From IMG/VR virus record IMGVR_UViG_3300025889_020517, positions 1-36,012 of that record: a stretch of DNA of 36,012 bases; one strand, given 5' to 3'. How positions within the stretch are numbered: the stretch's first letter is position 1; every line of letters starts with the position of its first letter. Made by a program: the position numbers and the translations under genes. The notes below the pieces were generated by a model, which was given only the letters and a program-made list of their open reading frames with translations, was not told the origin of the DNA and searched no databases. The DNA is from a virus. Of the stretch, positions 1 to 8,434 are shown in pieces.

Positions 1-284
1 CTAAACTCAATCGTATTGTAGAACACTTTGGTCGTAGAGGTGCTATTCAAGAGCAATTGACAGCAGCTATTCACCAAGCAGTAGATAAAGTTTGTGAAGA
101 TAACAAAGGTGTAATTGTTTCAATTGTAGCAACTCATAATTGTGTTTCTTGCCGAGGTGTAAAACACCAAGGTGCTGCTATGGTAACTACTAAAGCATCA
201 GGTGTGTTTATGGATAATGATAACCAAGCACGTAAAGAGTTTTTTGATTCACTTAAAATTAATAATGGTCATGTCTCAATTTAA
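1..284 (+). CDS. folE: GTP cyclohydrolase I, C-terminal part (gene enters from left edge)
   Basis: Reading frame 3 is open from the window edge to the TAA at 282-284, so this is the last ~93 residues of a gene starting upstream. The segment RGAIQEQLT, then THNCVSCRG and the TTKASGVF block match the C-terminal core of GTP cyclohydrolase I, where the His-x-Cys pair lies at the active site and the Cys binds zinc. The enzyme converts GTP to dihydroneopterin triphosphate, feeding folate or, in many phages, queuosine/7-deazaguanine (preQ0) synthesis. The TTG at 57 is internal and not a plausible start. The next gene overlaps its end by 14 nt. Which pathway it serves cannot be seen because upstream genes are outside the window. 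Confidence 0.85.
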   Translation, partial: KLNRIVEHFGRRGAIQEQLTAAIHQAVDKVCEDNKGVIVSIVATHNCVSCRGVKHQGAAMVTTKASGVFMDNDNQARKEFFDSLKINNGHVSI

Positions 285-888
285 AGATATTATTACAATA
301 GAGTTGCTTAATAGTTTAGGCACTCTACACTCACTTCGTGACAGAGACGATATGTCTCGTTACCCAGATGTAGAATGGGCTGAATACACCGCAGAAAAAA
401 TTGTAAAAGCTTTTGAAGGCAAATATGTACCATTCGTCAGTGAGGTAGAAGAATTTAACGATTTAATGAACAAACCAAATAACTATGAGCCAACAATACC
501 AGCCGAAAGTGAATGGGATTTTGTATACAAATTCGTTTTGGAAGAACTTGAAGAGTATAAACAGGCTTGCGAAGAAGGAAACATCGTTGAAGTTCTGGAC
601 GCATTGTGTGACATTGCTTACGTATCCATTGGGAACGGTGCTATGCTTCATGGCCTTAAGGATAAAATTTGGCCCGCTTACATGGAAGTACAGGCGTCGA
701 ATCTTTCAAAGGCTTGCGCTACACAAGAAGAGGCACAGAATACTGTTGAAATACGCTCCAAGGAACAAGGCGAACCTTGTCACTATGAACAGGTTGGTAA
801 CAAGTATGTTGTATATCGTAGCAGGGATCGAAAAGTAATGAAAAACATTAACTATTTTAGACCTAATCTAAAGCAGTTTTTTAAATGA
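271..888 (+). CDS. MazG-like nucleotide pyrophosphohydrolase
   Basis: A 205-residue product from the ATG at 271; the frame extends further upstream but only through folE, so 271 is preferred. Residues ~55-150 look like the all-alpha NTP pyrophosphatase (MazG/HisE-like) fold: an acidic helix with E91, E92 and E94, then D110 and D114 in LDALCDIAYV, the usual Mg-binding arrangement of EExxE followed by ExxD/DxxD. The C-terminal ~50 residues are basic and unassigned. Phage MazG-like enzymes hydrolyse (d)NTPs or alarmone-like nucleotides; the substrate here is not predictable. It overlaps the polymerase gene by 4 nt (ATGA), suggesting coupled translation and a nucleotide-metabolism role next to replication. 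Confidence 0.75.
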   Translation: MSQFKDIITIELLNSLGTLHSLRDRDDMSRYPDVEWAEYTAEKIVKAFEGKYVPFVSEVEEFNDLMNKPNNYEPTIPAESEWDFVYKFVLEELEEYKQACEEGNIVEVLDALCDIAYVSIGNGAMLHGLKDKIWPAYMEVQASNLSKACATQEEAQNTVEIRSKEQGEPCHYEQVGNKYVVYRSRDRKVMKNINYFRPNLKQFFK

Positions 889-2732
889 TCTACAAAACGT
901 GTTACGTAGAGTCTATTGAGGGGAAAAATAATTATCGAGTCCATCTTTGGGCTGATAATGGTTATAAAACCCTAAACTGGTCCTACCCAGCCTTTGAAGA
1001 AACAGATAAAGGTGATTTTATAGGACTACGAGGAGAGACTCTACGTAAAGTAACAGGTTGGGATAAAGAAAATCCCAAACTACACTTTCACGACATGAAA
1101 CCATACCAACGATTCTTAATTGACTTGTATGGTAACAACGATGAGCCATCTAAAACTCATCGTGAAATATTTTTTGATATTGAGATTGAAATGGGAGGAG
1201 CACTTACAGAAGATTATATCCGTAGCGCTCCTAAACCCTGCACCTCAATTGCTTGGTGGGATAAACAAGCGGATGAATGGGCTATTTTGATTTTAGATAT
1301 TAAAAACCAGCTAAAACATACTAAAGCTAAAAACCGTGAAATCATTCCTTGTCGCACCGAAGAAGAACTACTTCGTAGATGGTTAGACAAGTTAGATGAA
1401 ATTCAACCCGATATTTTAGTAGGTTACAATAGTGACTATTTCGATATTCCATATTTGTTTTATCGTATTTCAAATGTGTTAGGCAAAAGTGAAGCATATC
1501 GTTTATCTAAAATTGGTAAAATTAAAGATGAATCTAGTTGGAATCAAGATAATTGGCTTCGAATTGCTGGTGTTGAATCTTTAGACTATATGAAACTCCA
1601 TAAGAAGTTTAGTTTTAAAGATGAACCTTCATTTAAATTAGATGCTTTAGGAGAAAAGTATTGTAACCTAAATAAAGTTGAATACGATGGTTCTTTAGAT
1701 AGATTATTCGAAGAAGACATTCAAAAGTTTATCCAATACAACTTTCGAGACGTTGAAATTTTAAAAGCATTAGACGAAAAATTCCAATACTTGTCTTTAA
1801 CTAAAAACCTAGCCCATAAAGGCAAAATCAACTATAGTGACGTCTACAAAAACAGTATGATTCACGATGGTGCTATCTCAGCTTATCTATTAGAAAAAAA
1901 TATTATCCCACCAGCTCGCGATAGAAATCCTATCACTAAAAAGAACTACGCAGGTGGCTATCTATTCTGTCCTACAGCAGGTATCTTTAAATACATGTTT
2001 GATGAAGATTTGACCTCACTATACCCTTCAATCATTATGTCTTTAAACATTGGTAAAGAGACACTAGTAGGTCGTATTGTAATGCCTGATGAAAAAGTAG
2101 TTGTTGAAGGTAAAGAGATATTTAATTGTCGTTACGCATTAAACGATTTGAAAAAAATGGAACCAGATAGGTTACTATTGATTCAAAACTCAAAACGTAA
2201 AACAGCTAACATTAAAGTAAAAGATGTAATTGCTCTTATCGAAACAGACAATATGTCTATTTCAGCAAATGGAGTCTTATACAGAACTGATTTTGACTCA
2301 GTACTAAAAACTATTCTTTCTAAATGGTTTAAAGAACGAGTTATTTACAAAGACGAAATGAAAAAAGCCTATAAAGCCGGTAATAAAGCTTTAGGCGAAC
2401 AAATGCACTTAAAGCAACATACAATGAAGATTTTGCTAAACAGCTTATATGGTGCTACAGCTCTAGGTAGCTTTAGATATGGTAATGTAATTTTGAGTGA
2501 AAGTATTACCTTAACAGGCCAACGTATCATCCAAGAATCAGCATTATTTGCTAATACTGATATGAATAAAGTAATGAAAGATGATGATGAAGCTACTAAA
2601 ATGAGAAATCGAATTGATGTTTGGTTTAAAGGAATACTTAAAAGACCTTATAAAGAAGAAGAAAGAATGAATGTTACAGGTTATGATGATGGTAAGGGGG
2701 TTACAATCCCTATGAGTCAATCCTTAAGTTAA
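885..2732 (+). CDS. 43: DNA polymerase family B (gp43-like), N-terminal part: exonuclease plus palm motifs A and B
   Basis: This 615-residue ORF carries the 3'-5' exonuclease motifs: Exo I FFDIEIE (D98, E100), Exo II YNSDYFD (N182, D187) and Exo III YNFRD (D289). It also has polymerase motif A DLTSLYPSII (D375) and motif B KILLNSLYG (K515-G523). It ends with a clean TAA after about 90 further residues and lacks motif C (DTDS), which lies in the ORF at 3573. Together the two ORFs give 924 residues against 898 for T4 gp43, so little seems lost. This is therefore a split polymerase whose halves must associate in trans. No intein motif or homing endonuclease is seen at the break. It is the replicative polymerase, partnered with the clamp and loader further along. 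Confidence 0.93.
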   Translation: MIYKTCYVESIEGKNNYRVHLWADNGYKTLNWSYPAFEETDKGDFIGLRGETLRKVTGWDKENPKLHFHDMKPYQRFLIDLYGNNDEPSKTHREIFFDIEIEMGGALTEDYIRSAPKPCTSIAWWDKQADEWAILILDIKNQLKHTKAKNREIIPCRTEEELLRRWLDKLDEIQPDILVGYNSDYFDIPYLFYRISNVLGKSEAYRLSKIGKIKDESSWNQDNWLRIAGVESLDYMKLHKKFSFKDEPSFKLDALGEKYCNLNKVEYDGSLDRLFEEDIQKFIQYNFRDVEILKALDEKFQYLSLTKNLAHKGKINYSDVYKNSMIHDGAISAYLLEKNIIPPARDRNPITKKNYAGGYLFCPTAGIFKYMFDEDLTSLYPSIIMSLNIGKETLVGRIVMPDEKVVVEGKEIFNCRYALNDLKKMEPDRLLLIQNSKRKTANIKVKDVIALIETDNMSISANGVLYRTDFDSVLKTILSKWFKERVIYKDEMKKAYKAGNKALGEQMHLKQHTMKILLNSLYGATALGSFRYGNVILSESITLTGQRIIQESALFANTDMNKVMKDDDEATKMRNRIDVWFKGILKRPYKEEERMNVTGYDDGKGVTIPMSQSLS

Positions 2733-2742
2733 AGTTTAAATA

Positions 2743-3012
2743 ATGGAAGAACAAATTAGAATAACAAAACAATCAATTCGTAGAGGAGTAACTGTTAGTG
2801 ATAGAACTAAAAATCTTACTAAAGACGAAGTAATCGCTATGAGTGAAAAATGGACTGAAAAGGAAATTACTTTCTTTAAAAAGATGCTTAAACAAGGAGG
2901 GCGTTTTAGTATCCAAGGCCAAAAATTTCACATCACAGTTCCTGAGCTTATTTACAATAATAAGGGAGATGTAGAAGCAGTATTACAAGAACATGAAGAA
3001 CAAAATCCTTGA
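2743..3012 (+). CDS. Hypothetical 89-aa protein inside the polymerase split
   Basis: A small charged protein (KEKWTEKEITFFKK-type helices, then a short QGGRFSIQGQKFHI strand region) with no family I recognise. It begins 10 nt after the polymerase N-terminal ORF and overlaps the Smr-like gene by 20 nt. It is not an extension of the polymerase: nothing resembles the palm/thumb, and its lysine/glutamate content differs. The location suggests it arrived with, or is the remnant of, whatever interrupted gene 43. The ORF is well formed and within the unbroken chain of overlapping genes, so it is probably real. Confidence 0.6.
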   Translation: MEEQIRITKQSIRRGVTVSDRTKNLTKDEVIAMSEKWTEKEITFFKKMLKQGGRFSIQGQKFHITVPELIYNNKGDVEAVLQEHEEQNP

Positions 3013-3208
3013 TTTACATGGAGTAAAACATGCTGATGTAGAAGATAGACTAATTGGGTTTTTCTTCTTAAATGGGTATACCCAATGCACTATTATTACA
3101 GGTAACTCTCAACAAATGAAAAATATTGTTCTAGAATTTCTTGACAAACACGATTATAATTACTATATTCCAAGCCACAATTTAGGTGAAATTCAGGTAT
3201 GGGACTAA
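2993..3208 (+). CDS. Smr-domain-like small protein
   Basis: A 71-residue protein that is essentially one minimal Smr-like domain: LDLHG near the N-terminus (residues 6-10), a helix with conserved H/V spacing, then TIITGNS in the middle and a helix with VLEFLDKH. Smr domains are nicking endonuclease or RNA-cleaving modules found in MutS2 and stand-alone proteins. The central motif here is ITGNS rather than the usual TGKG/TGxG, so catalytic ability is uncertain. It sits inside the split DNA polymerase, where mobile nucleases are common, but Smr is not a known homing endonuclease family. It overlaps both neighbours (20 nt and 10 nt). Confidence 0.65.
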   Translation: MKNKILDLHGVKHADVEDRLIGFFFLNGYTQCTIITGNSQQMKNIVLEFLDKHDYNYYIPSHNLGEIQVWD

Positions 3209-3576
3209 AAAAACCAGATAACGTAGCTGATAACCCAGGACTCTTACCTTACGCTAGTAACGTAAGTGCTCCTGCTATTCGTCCTGATAACATAGATGAT
3301 TGGAAACTACGAGGTGTTAATAAAGTAAATAAACAGATTGAAACCAAATTCCTAGAATTAAAAGAAGAATACTTAAAACTAGTTGAAGAATTTCAGTGGA
3401 ATGAATTAGTATATAAAGCTAAATTTAGTTATGAACCTGTAATAGGTGAAACTTATTACCTTTACGTTGGGAATGACGGAAATCCTTTCTTATCTTTAAT
3501 AGCACCAAATGAATGGGACAAAGAACATATTGGTTCTTTTAAATTAAATAGTGAACAAAAATGGATTAAGATATGA
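3199..3576 (+). CDS. DUF2452 family protein
   Basis: A 125-residue protein with the features I associate with DUF2452: an N-terminal KKPDNV segment, then LPYASNVSAPAI, a charged coiled-coil-like helix ETKFLELKEEYLKLVEEF, and a C-terminal beta region with FLSLIAPNEW and GSFKLNSEQKW. The family is common in Bacteroidota chromosomes and phages; its function is unknown. Finding it here supports a Bacteroidota host. It is the third gene in the break between the two polymerase ORFs and overlaps the second polymerase ORF by 4 nt (ATGA), so the inserted genes and polymerase C-terminus are translated as one unit. Confidence 0.8.
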   Translation: MGLKKPDNVADNPGLLPYASNVSAPAIRPDNIDDWKLRGVNKVNKQIETKFLELKEEYLKLVEEFQWNELVYKAKFSYEPVIGETYYLYVGNDGNPFLSLIAPNEWDKEHIGSFKLNSEQKWIKI

Positions 3577-4502
3577 TACAATTAGAAACTACACCTTGGT
3601 TCATCGCTAATAAAGAAGACGAAAACTACTGCGTCTATGTTGATACAGACTCTAACTATTATAATGCTGAACCTTTGCTTAGACGTCTCTATCCTAATTT
3701 TGACAGCATGTCTGAAGAAGAAAAAGACACCTTTCTTGAAGGACTTGCTCTTCAATATCAAAGTTTAATCACTAAGTCTTACGATAAACTAGCTTTAGAA
3801 GCATTTAATATCAAAGAACACAGATTTGATATGAAAACCGAGTGTATGATTCGTGCTGGTTATTTTAGAGCTACCCGCCGTTATGCTCAGTGGATTACTA
3901 AAAAAGAAGGTGTACCTGTAGATGATTTAGATATTAAAGGTCTAGAGTTTATGAAAGCTAACTTCCCTAAAATATTTGGAGATTTCTTTAAAGATGTTCT
4001 ACAACGAGTTATTAAAGGGGCTCCCCAAAAAGAAGTTGATGAATTATTAAAGGAATTTAGAACCAAAGTATTATCTCCTGATATGGACATTACAATTTTA
4101 GGTAATCCTACTCGTGTAAATACTTTAGATAAGTATATTGCTGCTAAACCTAAAGCCGGAGAAATGTTCTCAATTGTAGCTCAAGGTGCTCCTGCACCCG
4201 TAAAAGCAGCTATTAAATATAATGATTTACTTGCATTTTGGAAATTAGACAGACAACACTCTAAAATTGTTCAAGGTGATAAAGTAAAATGGATTTATCT
4301 AAAAGATAATCCATACAAAATTGAAGCATTAGCATTTTTAGATTTTGACATACCAGAAAAAATTCGTACATTATTAGCTGAATATGCTGATAAAAATAAA
4401 TCATTTGAAACAATTTTAGAAAGTAAATTACAAGGATTTTATAGTGACTTAGGATGGGATTTAAATTTAAATCCTTACAGAAATCTATTTTTTAACTTTT
4501 AA
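3573..4502 (+). CDS. 43: DNA polymerase family B (gp43-like), C-terminal part: palm motif C and thumb
   Basis: A 309-residue ORF that opens about 20 residues before polymerase motif C, YVDTDSNYY (D24, D26), followed by the RATRRYAQW segment (R102-Y104) equivalent to the KKRY DNA-contact motif of family B enzymes, then the thumb to the C-terminal clamp-binding region. An in-frame stop lies at 3567-3569, immediately before the start codon at 3573, so it cannot be read as a continuation of an upstream frame. Exonuclease and motifs A/B are in the ORF at 885. It must pair with that fragment to form an active site, since the metal-binding aspartates (D375 there, D24/D26 here) are on separate chains. 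Confidence 0.92.
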   Translation: MIQLETTPWFIANKEDENYCVYVDTDSNYYNAEPLLRRLYPNFDSMSEEEKDTFLEGLALQYQSLITKSYDKLALEAFNIKEHRFDMKTECMIRAGYFRATRRYAQWITKKEGVPVDDLDIKGLEFMKANFPKIFGDFFKDVLQRVIKGAPQKEVDELLKEFRTKVLSPDMDITILGNPTRVNTLDKYIAAKPKAGEMFSIVAQGAPAPVKAAIKYNDLLAFWKLDRQHSKIVQGDKVKWIYLKDNPYKIEALAFLDFDIPEKIRTLLAEYADKNKSFETILESKLQGFYSDLGWDLNLNPYRNLFFNF

Positions 4503-4504
4503 AT

Positions 4505-6136
4505 ATGGCTATAGTATACGGTATATTTTTTGGAGACCATAATTACTCAACTACAGTAATAGTAGATGGGAAAGTTGTATTTGCAGTTGAAGATGAAAAA
4601 ATTACTAGAACTAAAAGCTGTTATGCTCTTCATGAAGGAGGTTTAGCTTCATTACAAGCAGCCGAACAACATACAGGAATAAAAATCTCAGATGCCGATT
4701 TAATTGCTATAACTGATTTAGCTATCATTAGAGATGTAGGTTATAGAGGTCTTACATCTGAACAAAATGTAAAAATTTATTTAGATATCCTTAAAAAAAC
4801 TAATAAACCTATAAAAATTTATTCCCATCATCAATCTCATGCTGCCTCAGCTTATTACCTTTCAGGATTTAAAGATAAAACAGCAATAGTAACTTCTGAT
4901 GGAGGATGTTTTGAAGAAGAGTATGGTAGTATTTGGTTAGCTGAAAATGGACAAATGGATAAATTTAAAGGTTTAGGTAAAACTTCTAATGCTAGTTTAG
5001 CAAATTTATTTAACAATGCTTGTCCTTTTTTTGGTTTTAAAGGTTTAAAAGATGAAGGTAAAATCATGGGAATGGCTCCCGATGGATTTTACAATGATAT
5101 GATTTATCATACTTTTGATATTCTTTGTAAATATACTGGGGAGTTAACCTTTTCCCACATCCCCGAAAATACAACTTTAATGCATTATGCTTATGAAAAA
5201 CTGTATAAAGAAGGGTGGTTTAAAGATCAAAAACATAAAGAAGTAGTAGCATATAACCTACAAAAAGCCTTATCAGATAATTTAGTAGCGTATCTTAAAG
5301 ATGTAAAATTGTATTTTCCAAATTATAATAAACTTTGTTTAGCAGGGGGAATATTTGCTAATGTAAAATCTAATCAACATATAAATGAAGAATGTGGTTT
5401 TGATGAAATTTTTATAGCTCCTCCTATGGGTGATGAAGGTTTATCTTTAGGGGCTGCTATTTTAGGATCCCTAGAATTAGGGGATTGGGAACATAAACCT
5501 ACTAAAGATGTATTTTTTGGTCCAGAATATTCAGACGAAGAATGCTTTAATGAATCTAAAAACTGGGGGGTAAAATTAGTTAAAGATTTTATTGACTATG
5601 ATTTTTTATCTGATCTTATAATTAATAGAAAAGTAATAGCTATTCATAATGGGAAATTAGAATTTGGTCCTCGAGCTTTAGGTAATAGAAGTGTAGTTAT
5701 GGAAACTACAAACGAAAATAATCATTTATATTTAAATAAACGATTTGGTAGAAGTGAAACTATGCCTTTTGCACCTATTGTTTTACAAGACCAAGCAAAA
5801 AAAGTATTTAATATCACTAATTCAGAATTTGCAGCTGAGTTTATGACGCTTTGTTACGATACTAAAGATGAATGGATAGAGAAAATCCCAGCCGTAATCC
5901 AAAAATCAGATAAAACAGCAAGACCCCAAATAGTAAGTCAAGATAAACATCCTATATTTTATAATATTCTTAAGTCTTATTATAATAAAACTAATATACC
6001 TGTATTACTAAATACTTCATTTAATGGGCATGGCGAACCTATAGTTAATACTCCTGCTGAAGCTTTTGCTCACTTAGAAAAAGGTTCTATAGATTATTTA
6101 TTAATAGGAAATAAAATCTATAAAAAAGATGAATAA
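4505..6136 (+). CDS. Carbamoyltransferase, NodU/TobZ/CmcH family (copy 1)
   Basis: 543 residues, the usual length of the family. The N-terminal Kae1-like ASKHA domain starts GIFFGDHNYS and contains HHQSH (H108-H112), the metal-binding motif that supports carbamoyl-adenylate chemistry; LAGGIFANVKSN and APPMGDEG follow at ~300-340. The C-terminal YrdC-like domain has EFGPRALGNRS and NTSFNGHGEPIV. The enzyme uses carbamoyl phosphate and ATP to place a carbamoyl group on a hydroxyl of a sugar or natural product. It begins 2 nt after the polymerase stop and overlaps the next ORF by 8 nt. A second, divergent copy follows at 6815. The acceptor is unknown; a sugar made by the downstream island is a reasonable guess. 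Confidence 0.92.
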   Translation: MAIVYGIFFGDHNYSTTVIVDGKVVFAVEDEKITRTKSCYALHEGGLASLQAAEQHTGIKISDADLIAITDLAIIRDVGYRGLTSEQNVKIYLDILKKTNKPIKIYSHHQSHAASAYYLSGFKDKTAIVTSDGGCFEEEYGSIWLAENGQMDKFKGLGKTSNASLANLFNNACPFFGFKGLKDEGKIMGMAPDGFYNDMIYHTFDILCKYTGELTFSHIPENTTLMHYAYEKLYKEGWFKDQKHKEVVAYNLQKALSDNLVAYLKDVKLYFPNYNKLCLAGGIFANVKSNQHINEECGFDEIFIAPPMGDEGLSLGAAILGSLELGDWEHKPTKDVFFGPEYSDEECFNESKNWGVKLVKDFIDYDFLSDLIINRKVIAIHNGKLEFGPRALGNRSVVMETTNENNHLYLNKRFGRSETMPFAPIVLQDQAKKVFNITNSEFAAEFMTLCYDTKDEWIEKIPAVIQKSDKTARPQIVSQDKHPIFYNILKSYYNKTNIPVLLNTSFNGHGEPIVNTPAEAFAHLEKGSIDYLLIGNKIYKKDE

Positions 6137-6818
6137 AGAAGTAGAAGTCACTTTAACATATTCAACTAAAGGGTTTGGTCCTAGAGTTGATGTATTCTGT
6201 AATGTTGAAGAACAATTTGTTTTAAGATTATATAATTTTTTAGATGGAAAGAAACGATTAATCTATAGTGGATTAATTAATTCTAATGCTTATTATCAAC
6301 CTTGGAGACGTTTTTATACTAATTGGGTAGTTGAAGTATGGGCTTGGGATAATGGATTAAGTAAGATTTATGAAAATTATTTTAATATAAACGGAAAACG
6401 TGTAGTTTTTTTTGTTAATGGAGATAGTGTTAACGAAGTTAAAGAATACGTAGACGAAATTTTAGAGTTTTGTGACCGAAAAAAATGTTTTGGAACTATA
6501 GTTACTCGCTATGATCTTCTTCTTAAAGAAAAATATGCCCACTATAGAGTTAATTATACCTCTCATCTCCCAGATGATGAATTATCTAATTACTATGTTT
6601 CTTATACTGTATCTCGAGAAACTATAAACCAAGATTTTAATATGCTAGATAATAGACTAGCCCAAGAAAAATATGTTTGGGACGATTATATCCCAGTTAA
6701 CTATAAAAAGTATAATTTGTCTAATAGAGAGATAGCTAGAGCTATTTTAAATGGAGTAACTTGGAGAGATGATAAATTATTCCCTAATTATTCACCTTAT
6801 AATATATTAAATTTATGA
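6129..6818 (+). CDS. Unassigned 229-aa protein; start resembles leading domain of autotransporter heptosyltransferases
   Basis: It lies between the two carbamoyltransferases, overlapping the first by 8 nt and the second by 4 nt. Residues ~1-115 (GPRVDVF, FYTNWVVEVW, YFNINGKRVVFF and a following amphipathic helix) recall the beta-rich leading domain plus first Rossmann strand of TibC/BAHT-type autotransporter heptosyltransferases, where a FTNWRI block precedes KGKRV. The rest of that enzyme, the nucleotide-sugar-binding half, is not present; the C-terminal ~110 residues are Tyr/Asn rich and unrecognised. It could be a truncated glycosyltransferase, an acceptor-binding partner of the carbamoyltransferases, or unrelated. 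The similarity is from memory and weak. Confidence 0.45.
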   Translation: MNKEVEVTLTYSTKGFGPRVDVFCNVEEQFVLRLYNFLDGKKRLIYSGLINSNAYYQPWRRFYTNWVVEVWAWDNGLSKIYENYFNINGKRVVFFVNGDSVNEVKEYVDEILEFCDRKKCFGTIVTRYDLLLKEKYAHYRVNYTSHLPDDELSNYYVSYTVSRETINQDFNMLDNRLAQEKYVWDDYIPVNYKKYNLSNREIARAILNGVTWRDDKLFPNYSPYNILNL

Positions 6819-8434
6819 GAGTATTAGGTATAACAGGTGGAATTCATAGTTGTGGTTTAGCATTAGTTGAAAATGGTAAGCCTATATTTGCGTTTGAAGA
6901 AGAACGTTTTTGTAGAATCAAAACTTATAAAGATTTTGAAGCCGATTTTCATCGATACCCTTTAAATAGTTGGAATTGGGCAAAATCAAAATACCCTGAA
7001 TATCTTACCGATATAGATTATATCACAGGCTTTTTTCCTCCTGGCACTAAATTTGTAGAACCAATGCTTGAAGGAATAACTTTAAGAAACACAATTAAAG
7101 CTCCTTATATAGAAGTAAGTCACCATGAATCTCATTGTAACTTAGCATATTACTTAAGTGGATTTCAAGAAGATACTTTAGTTATTTCTATGGATGCTAG
7201 TGGTAATAATCATAGTGCTAAATATTATTTAGGTCAAAATGGTAATTTAATTTATATTGATGGTTTAGATCTTAGTAGGAAATCTTTAGGTCATTATTAT
7301 TCTATGTTAACTGAATTTTTAGGGTTTAAACGCTTAAAAGATGAAGGTAAAGTAGTAGGAATGGCTTCACATGGACATTATGACAGTGTTTTGTATGATA
7401 TATTTAACCAATGCATTACAGTTGATGGATACTTAACTGATTTAGATAATAGTAGTGAAGTAGTTTTAGGTGGGATTTATAAAGATTTTTATAATTTGTT
7501 TTACACTAAAACCGGAAGCAAAGCATTTTGGACTCATAAATCTAATATAGCATTTAATGGTCAGTTAGTATTTGAAGAAAAAATCCTTCAAATAATTGAT
7601 CATCTTCATAATCTTTATCCTAAAGCTAAAAAAATAGCTTTAGCCGGAGGAGTATTTGCTAACATTAAAGTAAATAAAAGAATAAATGAATTACCTTGGG
7701 TAGATGAAGTTTTTGTAGCTCCTCCTATGGGTGATGAAGGTACTCCTTTAGGTTGTGCTTTAGCTACTTATAAAAAATTTAACCCTGATTTTAAACCTTT
7801 TAAATTAAATGATGCATTTTTAGGGGTAGAATTTACAGACCAAGAAACAGAAGAAAATTACTGGGATCAAGAAAAATTTAACAGACGACCCTACACCCCA
7901 GAACAAATCGCTTGGGATTTGAAAGAAGGTAAAATAATAGGATGGTTTCAAGGTCGTTATGAACATGGTCCTAGAGCACTATGTAATAGAAGTATTATTG
8001 CTGATCCAAGTGTACCGGGTACTTATAAAAAAGTAAATGATAGATTACAACGTAATGATTTTATGCCCTTTGCTCCGGTTGTAATTGATAAGTATGCTAA
8101 TGAAGTATTTAACGTTACTAAATCCGCTTACACAGCAGAATTTATGACTATGCTTTATAATACTAGGGAAGAATGGCAAGAAAAAATCCCAGCAGTAGTT
8201 CATCCTATTGATAAAACAGCTCGTATTCAAATTGTAACTGAAAATAGCAATCCTAAGTTTTATAAATTAATAAATAAATTTAATGATATAACTAGTATTC
8301 CCGTACTATTAAATACTTCATTTAATATACATGAAGAACCTATAATTTGTACTCCCAAAGAAGGGTTTGTACATTTAGAGAACAATATAGTAGATGTATT
8401 GGTTATAGGAAATTTTATTTTTACTAAAAAATGA
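6815..8434 (+). CDS. Carbamoyltransferase, NodU/TobZ/CmcH family (copy 2)
   Basis: 539 residues with the same two-domain layout as the gene at 4505: GITGGIHSCG at the start, HHESH (H103-H107), LAGGVFANIKVN and APPMGDEG in the N-terminal domain, and EHGPRALCNRS plus NTSFNIHEEPII in the C-terminal YrdC-like domain. It differs from copy 1 across most of its length and in details (GLGN to ALCN, NGHGEP to NIHEEP), so it is an old duplication or separate acquisition rather than a recent copy. Two paralogues side by side suggest two carbamoylation sites or a hetero-oligomer. It overlaps the clamp gene by 4 nt. Confidence 0.9.
   Translation: MRVLGITGGIHSCGLALVENGKPIFAFEEERFCRIKTYKDFEADFHRYPLNSWNWAKSKYPEYLTDIDYITGFFPPGTKFVEPMLEGITLRNTIKAPYIEVSHHESHCNLAYYLSGFQEDTLVISMDASGNNHSAKYYLGQNGNLIYIDGLDLSRKSLGHYYSMLTEFLGFKRLKDEGKVVGMASHGHYDSVLYDIFNQCITVDGYLTDLDNSSEVVLGGIYKDFYNLFYTKTGSKAFWTHKSNIAFNGQLVFEEKILQIIDHLHNLYPKAKKIALAGGVFANIKVNKRINELPWVDEVFVAPPMGDEGTPLGCALATYKKFNPDFKPFKLNDAFLGVEFTDQETEENYWDQEKFNRRPYTPEQIAWDLKEGKIIGWFQGRYEHGPRALCNRSIIADPSVPGTYKKVNDRLQRNDFMPFAPVVIDKYANEVFNVTKSAYTAEFMTMLYNTREEWQEKIPAVVHPIDKTARIQIVTENSNPKFYKLINKFNDITSIPVLLNTSFNIHEEPIICTPKEGFVHLENNIVDVLVIGNFIFTKK

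Noticed and set aside
485-838. Open frame of 117 codons on + within the MazG-like gene
   Set aside because: Shadow frame; the overlapping frame has the MazG motifs and fits the flanking overlaps.
2700-3576. Intein or group I intron as the cause of the polymerase split
   Set aside because: No intein block (C/S start, HN end) at the ends, and the intervening sequence is filled by three overlapping ORFs with their own starts and stops. An intron cannot be fully excluded without transcript data.
885-4502. Polymerase split as a sequencing frameshift
   Set aside because: The halves are 840 nt apart with coherent genes between; a point error cannot explain this.
463-5067. Minus-strand open frames at 463-651, 3887-4090 and 4855-5067
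   Set aside because: All lie opposite well-supported + genes and have no recognisable content.
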